Shown piece by piece: positions 1-9,823 of a stretch of 64,000 nt of DNA (the first letter of the stretch is position 1; each line of letters begins with the position of its first letter). The position numbers and the translations under genes were made by a program. This DNA comes from CAXBBB01 sp963793245. GTDB lineage: Bacteria > Bacteroidota > Rhodothermia > Rhodothermales > BA12. The stretch is taken from contig CAWBZG010000002.1 of NCBI GenBank assembly GCA_963793245.1, positions 1,178,001 through 1,242,000 of the forward strand, read 5' to 3'. The notes below the pieces were generated by a model. The model did no database searches. It had not been told where the DNA came from and was given only the letters and a program-made list of their open reading frames with translations.

Positions 1-1917
1 CTCCTGATATGCGGACTGGAGCGGAGCGAACGCCTCCTTAAACGTCATCTGGCGCGAGGGTTCGATGCCGTCCTTGATCATCAGCACGCGTGAGCCTCGG
101 TGGGGTAGCGGGCCGACGCTCGCTCCGACTTCGAGCGGAAGCGCACGGTCGTAGATCGACCCGGTGGCGTCGGCGATGCGGACTGTGTCGATGCGGACCG
201 TCGGTGCGTCGAGGCCCATCATCTCGGATGAGATCTGGGAGAGGAGAGCGGTCGTCGACATGCCCTGGTTGAGCATGTCGCGGTAGCCCAGCAGCGTCGA
301 GTCGGTCGCGGTGATGGCGACGATTCGGGTGCGCTCCGGGTATGAGTAGTTGGCCTGCGTCCGGTCGAAGAGGCCGCGCAGTCCCGTCGTGTCGGTTTGG
401 GAGACGTTCCAGACGCTGTCTTCCATGACGCGGAAGAGAAGCAGTCCGTCGTAAAACTCGCTCATGATGCGTCCAAACTCGGCATCGCGTGTTTCCAGGC
501 GGTCCGTTTCGTAGGCGATGGCGCGCTCTCTCGCAAAGGCCAGAAGCAGTGCGTCCGCCTGCTCGTTGACCAGAGCCGTGCGGGGTACCGGGTTGTTGTT
601 CGCCGCAAACTCGAGGACGTCAGCGACGCTGTAGCTGTCGGCACCGATCTGAGCGACGGTCTCGGCCATCTGCTCGTAGGCACCGGCGCGCATGCGGACG
701 AGTGCCGTGTCGAGGCGGACCCCTTCGAGCGCGCTTGACAGGCGGGCCGGGTAGGTCTGCGATCCGATCTGCTGGAGCGTCTGGTCGGCCAGCATGTTCT
801 CGGCTTTCTGCGAGCGGGGCAGGCGCGACGCGGTGTTTTTGAGTTCCTCGTAGCTCTCGTCGTAGGACTTCCGCGTTTCGCGTGATTCCAGTCGGATGAG
901 GTGATACCCGAACTGCGTTTTGACCGGAGCGCTCACGTCGCCGGGCTGAGCCAGTGCCATCGCCGCGTCCTTGAACGGCTGGGCGACCTGCGTCTCCCAC
1001 GTCATCTCGCCCAACGCGCCGCCACGATCTGCGCTGCCGGGATCGTCGGAGAACAGCTTGGCAGCCGCCTCGAACGTCAGCCGGTCGGCCAGAACTTCGG
1101 TATAGAGCGAGTCGGCCAGGGCGAGGGCAGAGGCTTCATCGTCGGGCTGATCGCTGTCGGGGCGGATCATGACGTGCGACACCGTCACGGCTCGCGGCGT
1201 CGACATGCGCTCGTCGACTTGGAGTACGTGGTAGCCGAACTGCGTGCGGAAGATGTCGCTGCGCTGGCCGACGGGCGTCATGTAGGCCATCGACTCGAAC
1301 GGCTCGACGAGCGAACCCGACGAAACGAAGCCCAGCGATCCACCGCCGCCCGGTCCGCTCGTACGCGCCGACGGATCCTCGCTGAACGTGCGTGCCGCCT
1401 GCGCGAAATCCATGCCCGCGTCCAGCGAGTCGATGACGGACTGCATCTTGGCATAGGCTTCCATCGTGTCGGCGGGAGCCGCATTCTCGTCGACGCGGAT
1501 CAGGATGTGCGACGAGTTGACGATCGTGTCGCGACGCGCGTAGAGTTGGCGTACGAGCGGCTCGAGCACTTCCTGTTCGAGCAGGTAGGGGCGTGCGAAG
1601 CTCTCGCGGTAGCTGGCGATGTCGGCGTTGATGGTCGAGTCGGACTCCATCCCGGCGTCGCGCGCCGCCTTGACCTTCAGGCGGAAGTTGACGTAGCGGT
1701 CGAGGAAGTCGCGGTAGGCCGCCATCGAACTGTCGCTCGCGGATTCGACTCCCCCCACTGATTGGGCGTAGCGCGCCTCAAACTCACCGACCGTGACGGT
1801 ACCACCGTCGTACACGGCGAGTGCGTCGGGGGCAGCGTCGGGGATGCGGGAGCCGGAGCAGGCCGAGATGGTCAGAGCAGCAACCAGGAGGGCGAAGCGG
1901 AAGGGCAGACGAGTCAC
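1..1917 (-). CDS. Periplasmic SurA-like peptidyl-prolyl isomerase lipoprotein (3' end beyond window)
   Basis: Translation from the GTG start gives a signal peptide ending in a lipobox (ISAC followed by SGS), so this is probably a lipid-anchored periplasmic protein. A SurA-type N-terminal region is followed by two parvulin (PpiC/rotamase) domains: one begins near SSHILIRVDE and ends with FGYHVLQVDE, the other begins at VSHVMIRPDS and ends with FGYHLIRLES. Two parvulin modules plus flanking chaperone helices are typical of SurA/PrsA-like outer-membrane protein folding factors. The frame is open to the left edge, so the C-terminus is missing; 639 codons are visible. It is divergent from the beta-propeller gene. 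The family is secure; the exact client role (outer-membrane or T9SS cargo) is inference. Confidence 0.88.
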   Translation of the reverse strand, partial: MTRLPFRFALLVAALTISACSGSRIPDAAPDALAVYDGGTVTVGEFEARYAQSVGGVESASDSSMAAYRDFLDRYVNFRLKVKAARDAGMESDSTINADIASYRESFARPYLLEQEVLEPLVRQLYARRDTIVNSSHILIRVDENAAPADTMEAYAKMQSVIDSLDAGMDFAQAARTFSEDPSARTSGPGGGGSLGFVSSGSLVEPFESMAYMTPVGQRSDIFRTQFGYHVLQVDERMSTPRAVTVSHVMIRPDSDQPDDEASALALADSLYTEVLADRLTFEAAAKLFSDDPGSADRGGALGEMTWETQVAQPFKDAAMALAQPGDVSAPVKTQFGYHLIRLESRETRKSYDESYEELKNTASRLPRSQKAENMLADQTLQQIGSQTYPARLSSALEGVRLDTALVRMRAGAYEQMAETVAQIGADSYSVADVLEFAANNNPVPRTALVNEQADALLLAFARERAIAYETDRLETRDAEFGRIMSEFYDGLLLFRVMEDSVWNVSQTDTTGLRGLFDRTQANYSYPERTRIVAITATDSTLLGYRDMLNQGMSTTALLSQISSEMMGLDAPTVRIDTVRIADATGSIYDRALPLEVGASVGPLPHRGSRVLMIKDGIEPSRQMTFKEAFAPLQSAYQE

Positions 1918-2076
1918 GTGGGAGTAGGAGCTGTTTGCAAAACGGATAGCCTGAAAGCTACGCCCCCCTGCGCACGTCGCGGCACCGTTCAGGGAGGAAA
2001 AGAGGCGAATCACGGACCTGCGACCGGGAGCGCTTGGGTTCTATATTGAAGGCTCTGTCTCATACATCTCCCGCCG

Positions 2077-2988
2077 ATGCGCCTCCTCTTGTACTCGCTG
2101 CTCGCTTTTGCATCAGCACCGCTCTACGCGCAAGCCCCGACGGTGGCATCCGCGCCCTACGCGCTGACGACGCCCGGCTACGTTTCCGCTCAGGTCTCAC
2201 CTGATGGGAATTGGGTTGCACTTAGCGGCGAACGCTACGGCGCTCTCGTCGCTGCTCCTCTGGTAGAGCGGGAGGGTCGGTTGCGCATCGGATCGACGAT
2301 CACGCTGTCCGAATCGCGTGGCAGCGGCTATGGGTTTCGTTGGACGAGCGATGGTCGCGTCGTCGCTCGCATTTTCGAAGGCGAAGGCGTTGGGAAGGAA
2401 GCCCAACTCGTCGCATTCTCGCCTCAGTCGCAGGCCGCCGACGTACTCGCCCGTCAGTCCGATATGCCCGCGCCGCCTGCTGTTCGGGGCAACTCTCTGG
2501 CCGTCGCTGCGCCAAGTGGTGAGGCGTTGCTAGTCGATGGGGCAGATCAGTCCGTTCCGTTCGCGCAGGACGAGCGGCTGGTACTCGCCGGACCTACTGG
2601 CACGACCGAACTCTTCGCCGATGTCGACGACCGTCCTCTGCTCAACGTCGTCGTCAGTGCGACGGGGCGTGTTGCCTTCGAGATCGTCGGCGGCGATTTG
2701 ATGAGTATGAACCTCGACGGCACGGGTCTCGTCTCGCATGGCAAGGGCGAGCAGGCATCGTGGTCGCCGGATGGCCAATGGCTCGCCTTCGTGCGCACGA
2801 CCGACGACGGTCACCAGATGCTCTCCAGCGATGTGTGGATCGACTCGCTCGAAGGGGGACAAGCCCAGGTGCTTTCCGAGACCGCCGACCGGCTCGAACT
2901 GCATCCCACGTGGGGACCGGGCGGACGCTCGCTCCTCTACCACGAACTCGATCGCGGCCTGATCGAAGTGCTGCCCCTGACCTACTGA
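2077..2988 (+). CDS. Secreted TolB/PD40-like beta-propeller protein
   Basis: A 303-residue protein starting with a clear signal peptide (MRLLLYSLLAFASAPLYAQ). The body carries TolB/PD40-style repeats, visible as SPDGNWVALSG, WTSDGRVVARIF, WSPDGQWLAFVR and WGPGGRSLLYHE, each the blade motif of a beta-propeller. There is no peptidase domain, so it is a stand-alone propeller, probably a periplasmic binding scaffold rather than an enzyme. Its stop codon overlaps the start of the amidase gene (TGATG), suggesting translational coupling and a link to cell-wall work; that functional link is inference. Confidence 0.75.
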   Translation: MRLLLYSLLAFASAPLYAQAPTVASAPYALTTPGYVSAQVSPDGNWVALSGERYGALVAAPLVEREGRLRIGSTITLSESRGSGYGFRWTSDGRVVARIFEGEGVGKEAQLVAFSPQSQAADVLARQSDMPAPPAVRGNSLAVAAPSGEALLVDGADQSVPFAQDERLVLAGPTGTTELFADVDDRPLLNVVVSATGRVAFEIVGGDLMSMNLDGTGLVSHGKGEQASWSPDGQWLAFVRTTDDGHQMLSSDVWIDSLEGGQAQVLSETADRLELHPTWGPGGRSLLYHELDRGLIEVLPLTY

Positions 2989-5507
2989 TGCGCCCGACCA
3001 TGATCCACCGCACACTGGCGCTCGTCGCCCTCCTCGCGCTAGCCGTTCCCGCTTCGGCTCAGCAAACGACCGGACTCGCCGGGTACTCGCTCTTTCTCGA
3101 TCCCGGTCACAGCCAGACGCAGAACCAGGGCGCGTTCGGCTACTCGGAGAGCGAAGGCGCCCTGCTCAACTCAAAAGCGCTCATCGACATTCTGCGCACG
3201 TATACGGACATCGACACCGTCTTCACGTCGCGTACCAACCTGACCAGCGAAGTCGGCCTGAACCAGCGCGTCGATCAGGCCAATGCCTCGGGCGCTGACT
3301 TCTTCCACTCGATCCACACCAACGCCGCTGGGCCGGATGCGCGCTCGCTGTTCGTGCTCTGGCCGCAACTCAACGACCGATCCGAAGGGACGCCGTCGGG
3401 TGGAAAGGCACTGGCTGAGGCAACGGGGGCGCTGATGGCTCAGAAAATGGAAGTGCCTGCCAGTAATGGCGGTGCTTGGGGCGAATGCGAGTTCTATGGC
3501 ATCGGCACCTGCCGTTCGGGTCCCAAAGGCGGGCGCAACTTCGTCCAGAGCTTTACCAACATGCCCTCGATGCTCAGCGAGAGCGGATTCCACACCAACC
3601 CGGAGTTGAACCTACTCTTTATGGATCCGATGTACCAACGCCTCAAGGCCTGGTCCATGGCACACGCGCTGATGGACGTGCGCGGCGTGACGCGTCCAGA
3701 CGTGCGGCTCGTTGGTGGCGTCGTCTCGGATGCCGAGTCTGGAGCGGCGATCAACGGTGCAGTCGTCACGCTGGGAGGCGAGAGCTACACCACGCCGACG
3801 TTCGCAACGCTCTTCCGACAGCACGTGGGCGACAGCACTCGGCAGTTGGGCAACGGCTGGTACTGGTTCGAGAACGTCGCAGGAGGGACGGCTACGGTTT
3901 CCGTCGAGCGGCGCGATTATGCCATGACGAGCGTAGAAGTGACTCCTGAAGACCGCGCCATCACGCGATTCAACGTCCAGATGGTGTCGACTGTCCCGGC
4001 CACCATAGTCGCGTTTGCGCCCGGTGCATCTGCCAAGGTCAACGAAAGCATCGTGATCGACTTTTCGCGACCGATGAATCGCGCGACGACACAAGCCGCC
4101 GTTTCGATTTCGCCTGCTCCGCCTGTCAACTACGTCTGGAGCAATGGCGACCGTCGCTTGGTCATTGCGCCCGACTCGCTGCTGGCCAACACGCAATACA
4201 CCGTCACGATTGCGGCCTCGGCCGATGGCGCGCGCGGGTATGGATTCGACGGCGATGCCGACGGAACGGCTGGTGACGCATTCACGGCACAGTTCACGAC
4301 CGGAGCACGCGACGTCGTCGGCCCTCGAATCGTAGGCACATCGCCGTCTAACAACGCTGGCGATGTCGACCGCATACCGCTGGTCCAGATCACATTCGAT
4401 GAACTCGTCGATCCGCTCTCGGTCGATCTCAAAGCGTTCATGTTCGAGGACAGCGATGGTGGATCTGTCGCCGCCAACATCCGCTTCACCGACGTAGGAG
4501 AGCAGACAGTTCTCAACGCGTCTCCGCTCGAACCGCTGCGCGCCGGTAACTTCTACTCGTTCGTCCTGCCCGCGTCGATGGCCGACCAGTTCGGGAACGA
4601 GGTCGGCACGATTCGGCGCCTGCGCTTCCAAGTAAGCAACTTTACCCGTACCGTCCGCACCATCGACGATTTCGAGGGCGCCGAAGTGCTCGTCGATTGG
4701 TGGGCGCCGACGCAGAGCGGATCGACCACTTCAGGTGCGCTGATCGTCGACTCGACGCGTGCTCGGGTGAGCGATCTCGCCAGCCCGCTGCGTACGTCGT
4801 CGCAGAGCCTGGAGATCACGTATGGTTGGGTGGCTGGTGCTCCGGCTCCCTACCTGATCCGCGAGTACATCGCGGATCCCGCTCCCGCCAAGACGGTGCG
4901 TTTCGACGCCGACGCGACGGTTTCGGTCTCGCTCTTCGGTGACGGCAGCGGCAACCTGTTTCGCTTCTGCGTCGACGACAACGGCCCGGGTGGGCACGAA
5001 GTCAGCCCGTGGTACACCGTCGATTGGATCGGATGGCGGCGCATCGACTGGACGCCCTCGGTTGACGGTGCCGGTACGTGGATAGGCAACGGCGTGTTCG
5101 ACGGTAGCCTCCGCATGGAATCGCTTCAGATGTCGCGCCCCGAAAGCGACGCCTCGCTCGTCGCTTTCGGCCAGTTTCGCTTCGACGATCTGGAAGTCAG
5201 CACGTCTACCTTGACCTCGGTCGATACTCCGATAGAAACGGCAGCAGACGTTCTCTCGCCTGCTCGTCCGCATCCGGTGCGCCAATCGTCCGACGTGTCG
5301 TTCACGCTGGCTCAGGCTGGTATGGTTTCGCTCGTTCTCTACGACGCCATCGGGCGCGAAGTCGCGGTCCTCGAATCGGGCGCCTCGCTGTCTGCGGGTC
5401 CGCACACCCGAACGGTCGACGCGTCACGTCTGACGAGTGGCTTCTACCTCCTACGTCTGACGACGGATCGGGGGACAAGCACGCAGCAACTCGTCGTTCT
5501 TCGCTGA
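2988..5507 (+). CDS. N-acetylmuramoyl-L-alanine amidase with Ig-like domains and T9SS sorting tail
   Basis: A secreted peptidoglycan amidase (Amidase_3 family, zinc-dependent cleavage of MurNAc-L-Ala). After a signal peptide the catalytic domain spans about residues 30-215, with candidate zinc ligands H41 (LDPGH), E56 (ESEGALLN) and H110 (SIHTNA) and catalytic E198 (LSESGFHTN). It is followed by a carboxypeptidase-regulatory-like beta domain (about 230-320), two bacterial Ig-like (Big_5/SbsA) domains (about 330-540), a jelly-roll-like region, and a C-terminal T9SS type-A sorting domain ending in QQLVVLR. The ATG overlapping the upstream stop was taken as start; the ATG 12 bases downstream (MIHRTL) is equally possible. 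Expected to be exported by the type IX system and anchored at or released from the cell surface. Confidence 0.88.
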   Translation: MRPTMIHRTLALVALLALAVPASAQQTTGLAGYSLFLDPGHSQTQNQGAFGYSESEGALLNSKALIDILRTYTDIDTVFTSRTNLTSEVGLNQRVDQANASGADFFHSIHTNAAGPDARSLFVLWPQLNDRSEGTPSGGKALAEATGALMAQKMEVPASNGGAWGECEFYGIGTCRSGPKGGRNFVQSFTNMPSMLSESGFHTNPELNLLFMDPMYQRLKAWSMAHALMDVRGVTRPDVRLVGGVVSDAESGAAINGAVVTLGGESYTTPTFATLFRQHVGDSTRQLGNGWYWFENVAGGTATVSVERRDYAMTSVEVTPEDRAITRFNVQMVSTVPATIVAFAPGASAKVNESIVIDFSRPMNRATTQAAVSISPAPPVNYVWSNGDRRLVIAPDSLLANTQYTVTIAASADGARGYGFDGDADGTAGDAFTAQFTTGARDVVGPRIVGTSPSNNAGDVDRIPLVQITFDELVDPLSVDLKAFMFEDSDGGSVAANIRFTDVGEQTVLNASPLEPLRAGNFYSFVLPASMADQFGNEVGTIRRLRFQVSNFTRTVRTIDDFEGAEVLVDWWAPTQSGSTTSGALIVDSTRARVSDLASPLRTSSQSLEITYGWVAGAPAPYLIREYIADPAPAKTVRFDADATVSVSLFGDGSGNLFRFCVDDNGPGGHEVSPWYTVDWIGWRRIDWTPSVDGAGTWIGNGVFDGSLRMESLQMSRPESDASLVAFGQFRFDDLEVSTSTLTSVDTPIETAADVLSPARPHPVRQSSDVSFTLAQAGMVSLVLYDAIGREVAVLESGASLSAGPHTRTVDASRLTSGFYLLRLTTDRGTSTQQLVVLR

Positions 5508-5523
5508 CGTAGTTTGGCGGCCT

Positions 5524-5608
5524 GCCGGGATGGCGAAAGGGTAGACGCAGCGGACTTAAAATCCGCTGGGGCGCACGCCCCGTGCGGGTTCGAATCCCGC
5601 TCTCGGTA
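5524..5608 (+). tRNA. tRNA-Leu(TAA)
   Basis: The cloverleaf is readable by eye. The 7-bp acceptor stem pairs GCCGGGA with TCTCGGT (two G-U pairs). The anticodon arm is GCGGA-CTTAAAA-TCCGC with anticodon TAA. There is a long variable arm typical of tRNA-Leu, and the T arm is GCGGG-TTCGAAT-CCCGC. The discriminator base is A. CCA is not encoded; the next bases are CAG. Confidence 0.95.
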
Positions 5609-5626
5609 CAGACGGACATCGTCATC

Positions 5627-5658
5627 AAAGTGGTCGGCTCTCAGGAGTCGGCCACTTT
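5627..5658 (+). terminator. Hairpin terminator between tRNA-Leu and the MFS gene
   Basis: An inverted repeat of 13 bp (AAAGTGGTCGGCT / AGTCGGCCACTTT, two G-U pairs) with a short loop sits just after the tRNA and just beyond the 3' end of the convergent MFS gene. It is followed by GCGTTTGT. The AAA/TTT ends allow it to work in both directions. Confidence 0.7.
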
Positions 5659-5666
5659 GCGTTTGT

Positions 5667-7028
5667 CTAACCCGCCGCCACAATCGCCCGTTCGTCGCTG
5701 GGCGAGCGGAGCAGTGCGCTCGCGGCGATCAGTATCCCACTGACGATGAGGGCGACGAGAAACGCGCTCTCATACCCGGCGATGGCGCCGTTCTGAGTGG
5801 CGACGAGCATACCGATCAGCGCGCTGCCGAGGGTCTGCCCTGTCGCCAGAAAGAAGGTGCCGACGCCCTGTCCGGTCGTGCGGTCTTTGGCCTCACTCTC
5901 GCCCAGAAGGATGTAGGAGATCGCCGAACCGAGCAGGCCCGACAGTCCCAATCCGATCAGAACGGTCGCGCTCACGTATCCGCCCAGCGTCGCGCTAAAC
6001 TGCCAGAGAACGAACAGACCTAGAGTCAGAATCGACGAGCCGACGGCCAGAATCGTGCGTGTGCCGATCTGGTCGATCATGCGTCCGGCGATCGGGGCAC
6101 CCGCCGTGATACACACGACGAGCGGAAGCAGCAGATAGGAAGCCTCGGAGCGGTCGACGCTGTACGCCACCATGCAGTACTTGGGGAGAAAGACGAACAG
6201 CGCTTCGACCAGTCCGGCGCCGAAACTGAACAGCGCGGCGAGTACCACCTGACGGCGCGCGAAGAACGACGGAGCAATGATCGGCGATGCAGCACGAGCA
6301 GCATGGCGTCCGTAGAGCCAGACGAACGCGCTACCTCCGATGAGCAGTATCGCTGCAACTCCATTGGGACCTACTCCAGCCAGCGAATCAAATCGCGTCA
6401 GCCCCAGCGCGCCCAAAAGTAGAGCCGCCCCAAGAAGCAACGCGCCGCGCGTGTCGAAGCGCTCGCCGTCCGTCGACCGGGTGTTGGGGAGAACGACCAG
6501 GCTCGCCGCAATGACGAGCAGGGCGAGCGGCAGAGGAGCGACGAACACCAATCGCCACGACGTCTGCACCAGAATACCGGCGATGATCGGCCCGATCAGA
6601 AACGCCAACCCGAATACGCTTCCCAACAGTCCGAGAGCAGCACCTCGACGTGCGGGCGCGACCACGTCGCCGACGACGGCAGCGGCCATCGGAAACAGTC
6701 CGCTCGCGCCCAACCCTTGCAGCACACGCCCGATCAAAAGGACGTAGATGTTCGGCGCCGAAGCAACGATGGTCGAGCCGATGGCGAGCACGCTCAGGCA
6801 CGACGCGAACGTGGCGCGCTTGCCCCAGACGTCGCCCAAACGTGCGGTGAAGGGCAGTCCGACCAGGTTGGCGAGGATGAACGCGTTCAAGATCCACGCC
6901 GACGTGCGCTCGGTCAGTCCAAACGCGGCTTCGATGGCGCTGAGTGACGGACCTACCAGGGCGATGTCGAGCGCGGCGACGAGCGTTCCCAGAAACAGGA
7001 CGGGAAGAACGCGGGCGGGACGAGCCAT
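5667..7028 (-). CDS. MFS transporter, DHA2/EmrB-like drug:H+ antiporter type
   Basis: A 453-residue integral membrane protein with about 12 or more hydrophobic segments. It shows the major facilitator motif A in loop 2-3 (ARLGDVWGKR) and an antiporter-type motif C (FGLAFLIGPIIAG). The N-terminal LDIALVGPSLSAI segment is typical of DHA-type exporters (D in TM1, proline in the TM1 end). It probably exports hydrophobic or cationic compounds using the proton gradient; the substrate cannot be told from sequence. It stands alone, convergent with tRNA-Leu and divergent from the M14 peptidase gene. Confidence 0.88.
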   Translation of the reverse strand: MARPARVLPVLFLGTLVAALDIALVGPSLSAIEAAFGLTERTSAWILNAFILANLVGLPFTARLGDVWGKRATFASCLSVLAIGSTIVASAPNIYVLLIGRVLQGLGASGLFPMAAAVVGDVVAPARRGAALGLLGSVFGLAFLIGPIIAGILVQTSWRLVFVAPLPLALLVIAASLVVLPNTRSTDGERFDTRGALLLGAALLLGALGLTRFDSLAGVGPNGVAAILLIGGSAFVWLYGRHAARAASPIIAPSFFARRQVVLAALFSFGAGLVEALFVFLPKYCMVAYSVDRSEASYLLLPLVVCITAGAPIAGRMIDQIGTRTILAVGSSILTLGLFVLWQFSATLGGYVSATVLIGLGLSGLLGSAISYILLGESEAKDRTTGQGVGTFFLATGQTLGSALIGMLVATQNGAIAGYESAFLVALIVSGILIAASALLRSPSDERAIVAAG

Positions 7029-7160
7029 CGACGGCAGCGGAGGAGTGTACCTTTACAGACGCAATCGAAGCGCCGGTTATTTCGAGAAGTCCAAACGCTG
7101 GGCGCCGCTCGTGATCCGTGCGTTTTCCGCGACGCTCTCTCATTCTCCTGACCCGCACCC

Positions 7161-9710
7161 ATGCGACGCTTACTCGTCCTCTTGCTGCTCTGCTCACCTG
7201 CTGCCCTGGCTCAGCAGGCTCCATCGATACCCAACGAGCTTCCGCTTCGACTCGTCGGAACGACTTTCGATACCAGCGTTCCCTCGCCGTCCGACGTGAT
7301 CGGTTTCGAAGCTGGATCGAAGCACGCCCGTCCCGAAGCCATCGTGCGCTATTACGAGCGCGTCGCCGACGCTTCGCCGCGCGTGATGCTTGAAACCTAT
7401 GCGCACACCGTCGAAGGACGCCCCCTCGTGCAGGCCATCGTCACATCGCCCGCCAACCACGCGCGCCTGGACGCCATCTTCGAAGCCAACCGTCGCCTGT
7501 CGGATGCTCCGAGCGGCGTTTCGGATGCGGATCTGGCGCAGATGCCCGGCGTCGTCTGGATGGGCTACAGCGTGCACGGCAACGAGGCGAGCGGGGCGGA
7601 CGCCGCGCTGCTGACGCTGCACCACCTCGCGGCTGGACAGTCGGCGGAAGTAGGGCAGATGCTCGACGATTTGGTCATCATCCTCGACCCCGTCTACAAC
7701 CCGGACGGTCGCGCACGCTTCGTCGGCTGGATGGAGCGCTATCGCGGGCCGATTCCTATCTCGGACCGCCAAGACATCGAGCACGACGAGCCGTGGCCGG
7801 GCGGACGCACCAACCACTACTGGTTCGACCTCAACCGCGACTGGCTGCCTGCCGTCCATCCTAGCAGCCAGGGCCGATTGGAGCGTTTCCACCGCTTCCG
7901 CCCGCAGTTCTTGACCGACTTCCACGAGATGGGCGGCGAGTCGACGTTCTTCTTCCAGCCCGGCATCCCGTCGCGCACCAACCCGAACACGCCGCAAGCC
8001 AACCAGGACATGGCGGGACGGATGGCCGAGTTTCACGCCGCCATCCTCGACGACATCGGTAGCCTCTACTACTCCAAGGAGAGCTTCGACGACTTCTACT
8101 ATGGAAAAGGCTCGACCTACCCCGACGTCAACGGCTCGGTCGGCATCCTCTTCGAGCAGGCGAGCAGCCGTGCGTTGCAGGTCGACACCGACAACAACGG
8201 ATTGCTGACCTACCCCGAAACCGTACGCAACCAGTTCGCCACGTCGATCTCGTCGCTCCGCGCTGCCCTCGGCTTGCGAGTCGATTTGCTCAAAATGCAG
8301 CGCGACTTCTACGCCGGATCGTCCGACTTCGCCCGCGAGATCGGCTTGCAAGGCTACGTCTTTGGCGACGGCGGCGACGCCACGCGCGCGGCGCACCTCG
8401 CCCGACTGCTAGGCAAACACCGCATCCAGGTCGAGCAACTCACGTCTCCGCTGACGGTCGACGGTACCCGTTTCGACGCCGGTAGCTATTACGTCGCGCT
8501 CGACCAGCCGCAAGCTCGCCTCATCAACGGCGTGATGGAGCGACCGTTCACGTTTACCGACTCGCTCTTCTACGACGTGTCGGCGTGGACGCTGCCGCTT
8601 GCTTACGGACTGCCGATGGCCGACGTGTCGCGCGGCACCCGAGTCGCCACGCGCGCAGCAGTTGCCACGGAGCCGCAGGGCCGGTTGGTTGACGCCCCCA
8701 ATGCGTATGCGTACCTCATTCCCTGGGGCCGCTTGTATGCACCACGCGCGCTCTACGCGTTGCAGGAGGCTGGAATCCGTGTCCGCTTGGGCACCCTTCC
8801 CATGACGGCGATGGTGGACGGACGCGAGATGGAGTTTGGCCGGGGGACGCTCGTCGTTTCGGTCGGTGAGCAGGACGTTCCGGCTTCTGTCGTACGTGAC
8901 GCGGTGCGGCAGGTCGTCGCGGACGATGGCGTCGACGCGTATGCGGTAACGACGGGCCTTTCGCAGGCCGGACCGGATCTGGGTAGCACCAACTTCGACG
9001 TGATCGCCCAGCCCGAGATCGCGTTGGTCGTCGGGAGTGGCGCGAGTTCAAGCGACGCGGGCGAGATCTGGCATCACCTGGGCGAGCGGATGGATCTTCC
9101 GGTCGTTCTGCTAGAGGCAAGCTCGCTGGGCCGTGCCGACCTGAGCCGCTACACCACGCTGATCATGGCGGGCGGCTACTACGATAGCGATCTCGCCGCT
9201 TCGGTGCGGACCTGGGTACGCGGCGGTGGACACCTGATCGCCACGACATCGGCAGCTAGCTGGGCTATCCGCAACGGCTTGGCCGAAATGGAGGAGCGCG
9301 AAGATGCCGATCGCGACAGCATTCTCGCGGCAACGCCCTACGCCGAGTTGGGCACGATGCGCGGCGCCCAGGCCGTCGGCGGACTCATCCTCACCGCCAA
9401 CGTCGACACGACGCATCCCATCGCCTACGGTCTAACGCCGACGTTCCCGTTCTTCCGACGCGGCACCACGTTCTACGCTCCGTCCGAAACGCCCGGCTCT
9501 AACGTCGCCGTCTACACGGACGAGCCGCTGGCCGCCGGGTACATCAGCCCGGACCGTCTGGAGCAAGCGCGTGGATCGGCAGTCGTCACCGCACTCCGCA
9601 GCGGACGCGGCAGCATCGTCTTTCTGCACGACAACCCGGCGTTTCGCGGCTTCTGGATGGGCACATCGACGGTCCTGATGAACGCCATCTTCTTTGGCGG
9701 CTCGTTCTAG
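7161..9710 (+). CDS. Secreted M14-family zinc carboxypeptidase
   Basis: An 849-residue protein with signal peptide (MRRLLVLLLLCSPAALAQ). The M14 catalytic domain covers about residues 55-370. Zinc ligands are H139 and E142 (SVHGNEAS) and H255 (TDFHEMGG), with substrate-binding NRDW (225-228) and a late glutamate in FEQAS as the likely general base. The rest (about 400-849) includes a Rossmann-like amidotransferase-type region (IMAGGYYDSDLAASVRTWVRGGG) often found at the C-terminus of this Bacteroidota subfamily. There is no T9SS sorting tail, so it is likely periplasmic or exported by another route. It probably trims peptides for nutrition. Confidence 0.87.
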   Translation: MRRLLVLLLLCSPAALAQQAPSIPNELPLRLVGTTFDTSVPSPSDVIGFEAGSKHARPEAIVRYYERVADASPRVMLETYAHTVEGRPLVQAIVTSPANHARLDAIFEANRRLSDAPSGVSDADLAQMPGVVWMGYSVHGNEASGADAALLTLHHLAAGQSAEVGQMLDDLVIILDPVYNPDGRARFVGWMERYRGPIPISDRQDIEHDEPWPGGRTNHYWFDLNRDWLPAVHPSSQGRLERFHRFRPQFLTDFHEMGGESTFFFQPGIPSRTNPNTPQANQDMAGRMAEFHAAILDDIGSLYYSKESFDDFYYGKGSTYPDVNGSVGILFEQASSRALQVDTDNNGLLTYPETVRNQFATSISSLRAALGLRVDLLKMQRDFYAGSSDFAREIGLQGYVFGDGGDATRAAHLARLLGKHRIQVEQLTSPLTVDGTRFDAGSYYVALDQPQARLINGVMERPFTFTDSLFYDVSAWTLPLAYGLPMADVSRGTRVATRAAVATEPQGRLVDAPNAYAYLIPWGRLYAPRALYALQEAGIRVRLGTLPMTAMVDGREMEFGRGTLVVSVGEQDVPASVVRDAVRQVVADDGVDAYAVTTGLSQAGPDLGSTNFDVIAQPEIALVVGSGASSSDAGEIWHHLGERMDLPVVLLEASSLGRADLSRYTTLIMAGGYYDSDLAASVRTWVRGGGHLIATTSAASWAIRNGLAEMEEREDADRDSILAATPYAELGTMRGAQAVGGLILTANVDTTHPIAYGLTPTFPFFRRGTTFYAPSETPGSNVAVYTDEPLAAGYISPDRLEQARGSAVVTALRSGRGSIVFLHDNPAFRGFWMGTSTVLMNAIFFGGSF

Positions 9711-9764
9711 ACAGCCATTCTTTGGCGAGATCGACCAAACGTCGAAGCCTCTTCGCTAAACCGA

Positions 9765-9801
9765 AAAGCGCCCTCCGTAGCCAGGCTACGGAGGGCGCTT
9801 T
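9765..9801. terminator. Bidirectional intrinsic terminator
   Basis: A perfect 17-bp inverted repeat (AAAGCGCCCTCCGTAGC / GCTACGGAGGGCGCTTT) with a 3-nt loop between two convergent genes. The A-rich left and T-rich right flanks fit termination on both strands, serving the M14 peptidase and the nuclease gene. Confidence 0.92.
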
Positions 9802-9823
9802 CGTTTAGACTGCCTTGGGTCGA

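Noticed and set aside
901..1761. Long plus-strand open frame opposite the parvulin gene
   Set aside because: It is Arg/Asp/Val-rich with no motif, and the minus strand encodes two clear parvulin domains over the same bases.
3612..4631. Long minus-strand open frame opposite the amidase
   Set aside because: No family features; the plus strand has amidase and Ig-like domains. High GC gives long antisense frames.
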